Shown here piece by piece: positions 14,581-20,069 of a DNA stretch of 20,069 nucleotides. The position numbers were made by a program, and so were the translations under genes. This DNA comes from Bacteroidota bacterium (lineage in GTDB: Bacteria; Bacteroidota; Bacteroidia; Bacteroidales; WCHB1-69). The stretch is taken from NCBI GenBank assembly GCA_023413895.1, contig JAEZOU010000048.1, positions 1-20,069 of the forward strand, read 5' to 3'. A model generated the notes under the pieces. That model searched no databases, was not told the DNA's origin, and was given only the letters and a program-made list of their open reading frames with translations. Position 1 is the stretch's first letter; each line of letters opens with the position of its first letter.

Positions 14581-17325
14581 ATGAGTAATGTAAAGTATGT
14601 TTATGCCTTCGGAGGAAAAACTGCAGAAGGTAAAGCCGACATGAAAAACTTATTAGGTGGTAAAGGTGCAAACCTTGCAGAAATGTGTTTATTGGGTTTG
14701 CCTGTGCCAGCAGGTTTGACAATTACTACCGAGTGTTGTACGGCTTATTATGATAACAATTGTCAACTACCAGCAACTCTTATGGATGAGGTGTGGAACG
14801 GAATGAAGAGTGTGGAAGAGATTATGGGATTGAAATATGATGATGCTGAAAATCCACTTTTGTTGTCTTGTCGTTCTGGCGCACGTAGCTCAATGCCAGG
14901 TATGATGGATACCGTTTTGAATATCGGTCTTAGCTCAAAAACTATACCTGGTTTGATTAAGAAAACCAATAATCCTCGTTTCGTATATGATTCATATCGT
15001 CGTTTGATTATGATGTATGCTGACGTGGTAATGGAGAAAGCTGAAGGTATTGAACCTGCTGACGGACAAGGTATCCGCAAACAATTGGACGATATGTTGG
15101 ACGCTTTCAAAGAAGCAAAAGGTTATGCTAACGATACACAAATTACTGCTGAAGAGCTTTTGGAATTAGCAAATGCTTTCAAAGTGAGAATTAAAGAAGT
15201 TTTAGGAACTGAATTTCCAGATGACGCAAGAGCACAATTAGAAGGTGGTATCAAAGCGGTTTTCAAAAGCTGGAATGGTAAAAAAGCGGTTTCTTATCGT
15301 CGTATCGAAGGTATTCCAGATGATTGGGGTACAGCTGTTAACGTTCAAGCAATGGTATTTGGTAACATGGGCGAAAATTCAGCAACTGGTGTTGCCTTCA
15401 CCCGTGACCCCGCTACCGGTGATGATAAATTCTATGGAGAATGGCTCGTAAATGCACAAGGTGAAGACGTTGTTGCTGGTATCCGCACTCCTAACCCATT
15501 GAATGATGATACTAAAAATGAACAAAATAAACATCTTCATTCTATGGAAGAAACAATGCCTGAAACTTATAAGGAATTGTTTGAAATCCGCAATATCTTG
15601 GAAAACCACTATAAAGATATGTTGGACGTTGAGTTCACTATCCAAGAGGGTAAACTTTATATGTTGCAATGCCGCGTAGGTAAACGTACAGGCCGCGCAG
15701 CTGTGAAAATGGCTCTCGATATGATGCATATCAACTGGATTGATGATAAAGAAGTCGTTTTGCGTGTTCCTGCTGACAAAATTATCGAACTTATCCTCCC
15801 TATCTTGGATCCTACTATTGAAAAACAACACGCTGCTATAGCAAAAGGTCTTCCAGCAGGCCCTGGCGGCTCTGTAGGTAGAATTGCCCTTACTAGCGAA
15901 AAAGCAATGGAATATAAAGCTGCTAAAGTGGCTAATATCCTTGTTCGTGAAGAAACTAACCCAGAAGATGTTGAAGGTATGCGCGCTGCTAACGGAATCT
16001 TGACCGCTCGCGGTGGTATGACTTCTCACGCTGCTCTTGTAGCTCGCGGTTGGGGTAAATCTTGTATCGTAGGTTGCTCAGCTGTTCATATCGACCTTGA
16101 AAAAGGTGAAGTGGAAATCGGTGGTAAGAAATTCAAAGAAGGTGATATGATCTCTTTGAATGGTACTTTGGGCGCTGTTTACGCTGCTGAAATGCCTTTG
16201 ATTATCCCTGAAATCGAAAAAGATCCTCTTTTCCAAGAGTTCATGGCTATCGTTGATAAATATCGCAAAATGGGCGTTCGTACTAACGCTGATACTCCAA
16301 AGGATGCTGCTAACGCTATCCGCTTCGGCGCTGAAGGTATTGGCCTCTTCCGTATCGAACATATGTTCTATGGCGAAGATGGTAAAGAACCTCTCGTAAA
16401 ATTGCGTAATATGATCTTGGCTAACACTACTGAAGAACGTGTTGCCGCTCTTAACGAATTAGAACCTTATATCCGCATCGCCGCAAAAGGTACTTTGAAA
16501 GTTATGGATGGTAAACCTCTTACTTTCCGCTTGATGGACCCACCACTTCACGAATTCGTACCTTCTGAAGAAGAAAAACAAAAAGAATTAGCTGCTGAAC
16601 GCGGTATGGAGTTGGCTGAACTTAAATCTCGTATCGAAGCATTGCACGAAGTTAACCCAATGATGGGATTACGTGGCGTTCGCTTAGGTATCGTTTATCC
16701 TGAAATTACTGAAACTCAATTCCGCGCTTTGTTCGAAGCTACTGCTGAATTGATGAAAGAAGGTAACGATCCTCACCTCGAAATTATGGTTCCTCTTACT
16801 ATTAATGTAAAAGAGTTGAAACACCAAAAAGCTATCGCTGATAGAGTTTTGGCAGAAGTGGAAGCTAAATTCGGCGTGAAAATCGATTATAAATATGGTA
16901 CTATGATTGAAATCCCTCGCGCAACCCTCGTGGCTGACCAAATCGCTGAAGTTGCTGAGTTCTTCTCTTTCGGTACTAACGACCTTACCCAAATGACCTT
17001 CGGCTTCTCTCGCGATGACGTGAACAAAATCGTGGGCGTTTACACTAAAGAAGGTATCATCCCTGCTGACCCATTCAATACTTTGGATCAAGAAGGTGTT
17101 GGTCAATTGGTGGATTTAGGTGTTAAACGTGGCCGCTCAAAACGTGCTGACTTAAAAGTTGGTGTTTGCGGTGAGCATGGTGGTGACCCAGCTTCTGTAG
17201 AATTCTTCTACAAAACCGGTATGACTTACGTTTCTTGCTCTCCATTCCGCGTTCCTGTGGCTCGCGTAGCTGCTGCTCAAGCTGCTATTAAAGCTGCTTC
17301 TTGCGGCTGTGGTTGCTGTAAATAG
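14581..17325 (+). CDS. ppdK: pyruvate, phosphate dikinase
   Basis: A 914-residue enzyme interconverting pyruvate, ATP and phosphate with PEP, AMP and pyrophosphate; in anaerobic Bacteroidetes it can run in the glycolytic or gluconeogenic direction. The N-terminal ATP-grasp domain starts with LGGKGANLAEMCLLGLPVPAG and contains SCRSGARSSMPGMMDT. The central swivelling domain has the phosphorylated His483 in GGMTSHAALVARGWGK. The C-terminal PEP/pyruvate barrel has GLFRIEHMF, SFGTNDLTQM and catalytic Cys863 in GVCGEHGGDP. I use the ATG at 14581 because the upstream frame overlaps the promoter. The gene uses a narrow set of codons, more strongly biased than its neighbours, as expected for high expression. 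Odd feature: the last residues are ASCGCGCCK, four cysteines in a CxCxCC pattern beyond the catalytic barrel. Confidence 0.97.
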   Translation: MSNVKYVYAFGGKTAEGKADMKNLLGGKGANLAEMCLLGLPVPAGLTITTECCTAYYDNNCQLPATLMDEVWNGMKSVEEIMGLKYDDAENPLLLSCRSGARSSMPGMMDTVLNIGLSSKTIPGLIKKTNNPRFVYDSYRRLIMMYADVVMEKAEGIEPADGQGIRKQLDDMLDAFKEAKGYANDTQITAEELLELANAFKVRIKEVLGTEFPDDARAQLEGGIKAVFKSWNGKKAVSYRRIEGIPDDWGTAVNVQAMVFGNMGENSATGVAFTRDPATGDDKFYGEWLVNAQGEDVVAGIRTPNPLNDDTKNEQNKHLHSMEETMPETYKELFEIRNILENHYKDMLDVEFTIQEGKLYMLQCRVGKRTGRAAVKMALDMMHINWIDDKEVVLRVPADKIIELILPILDPTIEKQHAAIAKGLPAGPGGSVGRIALTSEKAMEYKAAKVANILVREETNPEDVEGMRAANGILTARGGMTSHAALVARGWGKSCIVGCSAVHIDLEKGEVEIGGKKFKEGDMISLNGTLGAVYAAEMPLIIPEIEKDPLFQEFMAIVDKYRKMGVRTNADTPKDAANAIRFGAEGIGLFRIEHMFYGEDGKEPLVKLRNMILANTTEERVAALNELEPYIRIAAKGTLKVMDGKPLTFRLMDPPLHEFVPSEEEKQKELAAERGMELAELKSRIEALHEVNPMMGLRGVRLGIVYPEITETQFRALFEATAELMKEGNDPHLEIMVPLTINVKELKHQKAIADRVLAEVEAKFGVKIDYKYGTMIEIPRATLVADQIAEVAEFFSFGTNDLTQMTFGFSRDDVNKIVGVYTKEGIIPADPFNTLDQEGVGQLVDLGVKRGRSKRADLKVGVCGEHGGDPASVEFFYKTGMTYVSCSPFRVPVARVAAAQAAIKAASCGCGCCK

Positions 17326-17345
17326 TCAATCCTAATTTTTAATAG

Positions 17346-17378
17346 AAAAGAGATATCTTCGGGTATCTCTTTTTTTTT
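17346..17378 (+). terminator. Rho-independent terminator of ppdK with UUCG tetraloop
   Basis: The stem AAAAGAGATA (17346-17355) pairs with TATCTCTTTT (17364-17373). Inner pairs close a C(TTCG)G tetraloop, an especially stable loop in RNA, and a run of T follows. It lies about 20 bases after the ppdK stop and separates it from the lipoprotein gene. Confidence 0.9.
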
Positions 17379-17409
17379 ATTCCACACCATTAAGTTAAAG
17401 AAAAAATCG

Positions 17410-17417
17410 TATCTTTG
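17410..17417 (+). promoter_or_regulatory. Bacteroidetes-type promoter (-7 box) of the FN3-like lipoprotein gene
   Basis: TATCTTTG, identical to the ppdK box, 16 bases before the ATG at 17434. With the terminator just upstream, it makes the small lipoprotein gene an independent unit. Confidence 0.65.
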
Positions 17418-17433
17418 CCGCAAATCTAAAACA

Positions 17434-17817
17434 ATGAAAAAGTTAACAATTCTATTCCTTTTAATCGCTTGTGCAATCGTGGGTTGCCGAGATTTCTACC
17501 CAGCACAAATAGCACTTACTATTGATTATGATGCAGAAACGAAAGAAGCATTGTGTACCTCGCAAATTACCGACGATGGAGGTTGCCCATTCTTTACAGA
17601 ACAAGGAATCTGTTACGGCTTTTATCCCGAACCTTCCCTTATTGATGGCTATTCCGATATCGACGTTATTAATAAATTAACAGAAGAGTTGGAGTTTACA
17701 ACACTCATCAACCTTCCACTTGCTGATACAATTTATTATGTGCGTACTTATGTAAAAACTAACGCAGGTATCGGTTATAGCGATATTGTTGAGGTTTCAA
17801 CTCATCTTCCTGAATAG
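17434..17817 (+). CDS. small lipoprotein with a single FN3-like domain
   Basis: 127 residues. The signal peptide ends in the lipobox AIVGC, giving lipidated Cys18. The remainder is one domain of the kind repeated in many Bacteroidetes surface proteins: ITDDGGCPFFTEQGICYG (about 45-62), then a variable loop, then FTTLINLPLADTIYYVRTYVKTNAGIGYSDIVEVST (about 88-123). That block corresponds to the fibronectin-III-like pattern ending in PNTxYYVRAYxxNxxGxxYG. Such domains act as spacers or binding modules on lipoproteins; here one unit stands alone with no catalytic part, so it may be a minimal surface lipoprotein. It has its own promoter and a hairpin terminator. Confidence 0.8.
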   Translation: MKKLTILFLLIACAIVGCRDFYPAQIALTIDYDAETKEALCTSQITDDGGCPFFTEQGICYGFYPEPSLIDGYSDIDVINKLTEELEFTTLINLPLADTIYYVRTYVKTNAGIGYSDIVEVSTHLPE

Positions 17818-17839
17818 AAATATTGAAGATAACACTCCG

Positions 17840-17880
17840 AAAACACCTTCTCCTTTCTGTTTGGGATGAGGTGTTTTTTT
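17840..17880 (+). terminator. Rho-independent terminator of the FN3-like lipoprotein gene
   Basis: AAAACACCT (17840-17848) pairs with AGGTGTTTT (17869-17877); the loop region can pair further (CTCC with GGGATGAG), and a T run of eight follows. It directly abuts repeat copy 2. Confidence 0.85.
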
Positions 17881-17881
17881 T

Positions 17882-18158
17882 ATTTGGGCGCGCCGGCGTC
17901 CCGCCCGCAAACCCACGCACGCCGTCGGGCTTTCCGCTCAAATTTCACGGCGCAATGCTCCGGTTTTACACTCTTTCTTGTGCGTCAAAATCCCCACACA
18001 GCTGTCGCCGTTGCTCTCTTTGGTGTTAATTGTAAGAACTATTGTTTCAGATAGTTGTGGATATATGCTGTGTGGGTGTGAATGCTCCGTGTGCCAGTTT
18101 ATGCGTGTGGTAATATCAGCGCCGCTCATAACCGCTGCAATCCCTCGCGCAACCTTCT
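17882..18158 (-). repeat. GC-rich dispersed intergenic repeat, copy 2 (inverted relative to copy 1)
   Basis: Fills the gap between the lipoprotein terminator and the phzF-like stop codon. Reversed, it shares with copy 1 the 23-base block (18123-18145), the 27-base block (17920-17946) and the looser end GGGCGCGCCGGC (about 17886-17897). The centre is 176 bases against 80 in copy 1 and has its own structure. CCCACACAGC (17993-18002) and GCTGTGTGGG (18067-18076) are a perfect 10-base inverted repeat. Inside it AACTAT (18037-18042) pairs with ATAGTT (18051-18056). Just outside, AATGCTCCG occurs directly repeated at 17954-17962 and 18081-18089, which could be a duplication around an inserted piece. 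Confidence 0.7.
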
Positions 18159-18162
18159 GCCG

Positions 18163-19032
18163 TCAATCCTTTTGGGGCCGCCGCCTTTTTCTCTCTCGAA
18201 CGTGACAGCTCCCACCTACGAAAATTTCGCACTCCCCATCTTCTGCCGTCAATAGTGTGGTGATGACGGAGGGTTTTCCCATCGTTTCGCCTTGCAAAAA
18301 ATGACACTCTGCGGGTGCCTTGATCTGGCGGCGAAGCCAAAGATGGTAGGTCAGCGCCGCATTGGAGGTTCCTGTCGCTGACTCCTCCTCAATGCCGTAA
18401 CGCGGAGCAAAATTGCGGACGTGTGCAGTATAATCGCCCTCATCCATAGCGAAAGCGTGAACACCAACAACGTGCAACTCTTCGCTGAGTTGGCTCAATG
18501 CGGCCATATCGGGTTGCAGCGATTGTAAAGTCTCCAGATTGCAAAGCGGTAAAATGATATCGGGCAGACCTGTCGTAATAATCTCCGGAGAATGGGAAAT
18601 CTGTTCCGGAATAATGTCGAAAATGTCGCCAATCCGCTCCAACAAGAGCTTCTCGCTTAGCGTAGCAATTCGTCGGGGCATTGCCATCTGCATCATCACG
18701 GGGTTGCCTGCAACGATTTGTAGATCGCCAGCAAGTGTGTGATTCAGGCACTTTTCCCCTTGGGACAATATTCCTAATTGCAACATCAGACCGAAAGCCG
18801 CAATGGTAGCATGACCGCAAAGTTCAACCTCGCCAACAGGAGTGAAATATCGCGTGGAAAACTCGCAAGGAGCGTTTTGTTGCACAAATGCGGTCTCGGA
18901 AAAACGCAACTCGGCAGCGATTTCCTGCATAATCTGCGCGTCAGGAAATCGTCCCTCTCCCAAAAGAACCACGCCGGCAGCATTTCCGCCGCCAGGTTGT
19001 TCCGTGAAAGCATCTACAACGTAATACTCCAT
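18163..19032 (-). CDS. PhzF family isomerase/epimerase-like protein
   Basis: 289 residues with the two-lobed diaminopimelate-epimerase-like fold of the PhzF family. The start is the typical YYVVDAFTEQPGGGNAAGVV, the putative catalytic Glu46 is in RFSETAFV, and ELCGHATIAAFG (71-81) and EESATGTSNAAL (216-227) are the two family signatures. PhzF itself isomerises a phenazine precursor; most homologues outside phenazine clusters have no known substrate, and no phenazine genes are present here. The last residues (RERKRRRPQKD) are an unusually basic tail whose stop lies 5 bases from repeat copy 2, so the 3' end may have been reshaped by it. The gene is visibly richer in G+C than its neighbours. It starts 3 bases after the stop of the small membrane protein gene, which implies one transcript. 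Confidence 0.9.
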   Translation of the reverse strand: MEYYVVDAFTEQPGGGNAAGVVLLGEGRFPDAQIMQEIAAELRFSETAFVQQNAPCEFSTRYFTPVGEVELCGHATIAAFGLMLQLGILSQGEKCLNHTLAGDLQIVAGNPVMMQMAMPRRIATLSEKLLLERIGDIFDIIPEQISHSPEIITTGLPDIILPLCNLETLQSLQPDMAALSQLSEELHVVGVHAFAMDEGDYTAHVRNFAPRYGIEEESATGTSNAALTYHLWLRRQIKAPAECHFLQGETMGKPSVITTLLTAEDGECEIFVGGSCHVRERKRRRPQKD

Positions 19033-19035
19033 ATC

Positions 19036-19323
19036 CTATTTTTTGCTCTCCATCTCCTTGCGGTTTTTCCCGATGTAGAGGTAATATAGGAAAAGGTCGG
19101 TGCTGACCAAAAGTGCATTAAATATATATAAAAATACAACTATGTCATTGCTGTACAGGAATTTATGAATTATCCCGAAAATATATCCTAAAATGATCAG
19201 TGACATAAAAAGCGGGCTTTTCCCAATCACCACTTTGGTTCTGAGGGATTTGGCAATGGAAACAGGCCAACTGATGGCAAAACAAACAAGGAAAAGAACT
19301 TCCCAAATACTGAAATTAACCAT
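19036..19323 (-). CDS. small integral membrane protein, PQ-loop/SemiSWEET-like in appearance
   Basis: 95 residues with about three membrane segments: WEVLFLVCFAISWPVSIAKS, LFMSLIILGYIFGIIHKFL and VVFLYIFNALLVSTDLFLYYLY. The motif ISWPVSIAKSLRTKVVIGKS followed by a helix recalls PQ-loop half-transporters (SemiSWEET type), with a proline in the first helix and a RTK..GKS loop. This is a resemblance, not an assignment. I choose the ATG at 19323 (MVNFSIWEV). The frame is open to 19407, but a -7 box sits at 19346-19353 and the extra residues look untranslated. It is the first gene of a two-gene unit with the phzF-like gene. Confidence 0.7.
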   Translation of the reverse strand: MVNFSIWEVLFLVCFAISWPVSIAKSLRTKVVIGKSPLFMSLIILGYIFGIIHKFLYSNDIVVFLYIFNALLVSTDLFLYYLYIGKNRKEMESKK

Positions 19324-19345
19324 GAAATCTGTTTTTATCGGAGTG

Positions 19346-19353
19346 CAAAAATA
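19346..19353 (-). promoter_or_regulatory. Bacteroidetes-type promoter (-7 box) of the membrane protein-phzF unit
   Basis: The minus strand reads TATTTTTG, matching TAnnTTTG, followed by CACTCC, 23 bases before the ATG at 19323. There is no clear -33 element. Confidence 0.55.
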
Positions 19354-19632
19354 AATCTTTTTTGTTTTTGTCGGGTGAAAAAAGTAAGGTGAAAAGTTTA
19401 AGACCATTTCTAGTTACTTCTAACTGAAAAACAAATATTTACAGAAGTTCAAATGATTATCCTTATGTTCTGGAAAATTAATGTGAAATTGCCACAGACA
19501 AACCGATATACAAGAAATAGGGAAATTGTGGACTTTTGATTCCAAAGAGATTCTTGCCAAGATGATGTAGTTTGGAAACCTATTGGAGAGGTTGACGAAA
19601 TGATTGATTTGGCTTAGTATATGACAAAAATT

Positions 19633-19951
19633 TCAGTCGGGTGTAAGTATTTGATTAACAATTGCAGAGAAGTCAAAAATCGGTATTTTGTATTCATTTC
19701 TGCCTCTCAACAGGAACTCCGTCACAATGTCGAGGCCGTAGCGGAAGATGCTCTTGGCCTTTCTGCCGTGTTTGAGGATGCCGCTGTCGTTGAGCCACTT
19801 CACCCAGTGCTCACTCACGAACTTGCGATCCGCCAGCAGGCAGTCGATGCACTCCGCACCGAAGAGCCGGACATAGCGTTGTACCAGTTCTATCCGCTCC
19901 TTCGTATTGGAGGTGCCCTTCTTAGGCAATATGCTGAACAGCAGGTAGTAT
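19633..19951 (-). pseudogene. IS4-type transposase remnant with internal deletion
   Basis: The minus-strand frame shows two separated parts of an IS4-family DDE transposase fused together. The first part, YYLLFSILPKKGTSNT then CIDCLLADRKFVSEHW, matches the region around the second catalytic Asp (ADREF). The second part, LKHGRKAKSIFRYGLDIV, is the usual C-terminal segment. The junction is near 19777-19782. The roughly 130-150 residues normally between them, which carry the Y-R-E-K signature and the catalytic Glu, are gone, as is everything before YYLLF. Near the end, IFDF is followed by SAIVNQ instead of the usual LSCT-like end, which suggests a one-base loss. The gene cannot make an active enzyme. 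Its 5' side is cut by the second insertion sequence. Confidence 0.75.
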
Positions 19952-20069
19952 CCCAAAAAGTGTGTAATTTCCAGCAAATATGATATATTTGCAAAACGTA
20001 AAAAATTAAAAAAATGGAAATTACACAAGCGCAAAAGTACGAAATTTTAGAACACGAATTGCTCAACGG
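19943..20069 (+). mobile_element. left end of an insertion sequence, continuing beyond the window
   Basis: The end probably starts between 19943 and 19961; the stretch TCCCAAAAAGTGTGTAATTT resembles IS256-type terminal repeats from memory, which I cannot verify. Inside lie a perfect 13-base inverted repeat, TGTGTAATTTCCA (19961-19973) and TGGAAATTACACA (20015-20027), and a perfect 8-base one, GCAAATAT (19974-19981) and ATATTTGC (19985-19992). The second overlaps the -7 box TATATTTG (19984-19991) that should drive the transposase. The element interrupts the IS4-type remnant. A decayed copy lies at 12033-12140. Confidence 0.6.
20014..20069 (+). CDS. transposase, N-terminal fragment (3' end outside window)
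   Basis: Only 18 complete codons are visible, reading MEITQAQKYEILEHELLN, open to the window's end. The ATG stands 23 bases after a TATATTTG promoter box inside an insertion-sequence end, which is the main support. The sequence is compatible with the helical N-termini of IS256-type transposases (a Q-rich start then a KELLNG-like stretch) and could also fit IS5-type starts, so the family is left open. The first codons overlap the right arm of the 13-base palindrome, so a transcript reading in from outside would fold over the start codon. Confidence 0.5.
   Translation, partial: MEITQAQKYEILEHELLN

Noticed and set aside
15379..16029. Long minus-strand open frame of 216 residues inside ppdK
   Set aside because: It is a shadow of the strongly codon-biased ppdK gene; it is rich in Ser, Phe and His with no family resemblance and no promoter.
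17759..18129. Several short open frames across repeat copy 2, including one ending in a GGTPARPNKK-like stretch
   Set aside because: The two repeat copies do not keep a common uninterrupted frame; in copy 1 the matching frames contain stops. The open frames are best explained by high G+C.
19440..19620. A possible decayed coding stretch on the plus strand reading KLPQTNRYTRNREIVDF, then a stop, then WKPIGEVDEMIDLA
   Set aside because: The frame is broken, I recognise no family, and the stretch is too short to support a pseudogene call. I see nothing else firm in 19408-19620.

Overview
The window comes from a low-GC member of the Bacteroidetes, most likely a gut-type Bacteroidales. The clearest sign is a set of start-proximal boxes of the form TAnnTTTG (TATCTTTG, TACATTTG, TACTTTTG), the -7 element of the Bacteroidetes promoter. 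Other signs are short lipoproteins with a Bacteroidetes FN3-like domain, a fused formiminotransferase-cyclodeaminase, and AT-rich leaders without strong Shine-Dalgarno sequences. Most of the window is housekeeping chromosome.

Left part (1-8.2 kb): the 3' end of a Na+/phosphate cotransporter with a PhoU-like tail faces a long minus-strand gene string. In transcription order this is queA, purM, purN, guaA and a secreted M16 zinc protease. Spacings are tiny or overlapping, one promoter is visible before queA, and a strong hairpin terminator follows the protease. It combines queuosine-tRNA modification, two steps of IMP synthesis, the last step of GMP synthesis and an envelope protease.

Middle part (8.2-14.4 kb): a stand-alone ftcD gene with its own promoter and terminator converges on a two-gene unit of unknown function, a lipoprotein with a cysteine-rich tail and a membrane-anchored partner. 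About 490 bp without a gene follows. Next to nadD it holds a decayed fragment of an insertion-sequence end. Then comes a VOC protein-gmk-nadD operon on the minus strand.

Right part (14.4-20 kb): ppdK, strongly codon-biased with its own promoter and a UUCG-loop terminator, is followed by a small FN3-like lipoprotein gene. A GC-rich intergenic repeat comes next, then phzF-like and small membrane-protein genes on the minus strand. The window ends in a mobile-element junction: a deleted IS4-type transposase remnant abutting the intact left end of a second insertion sequence, whose transposase begins at 20014 and runs off the window.

The least explained structures are two. One is a GC-rich dispersed repeat present in two inverted copies about 17 kb apart (837-1021 and 17882-18158), with conserved ends and a variable centre. 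The other is the insertion-sequence left end with nested perfect palindromes (19961-20027), which has an approximately 85% identical relic at 12040-12113. I see no CRISPR array, tRNA or rRNA, and no clearly new defence or biosynthetic system.
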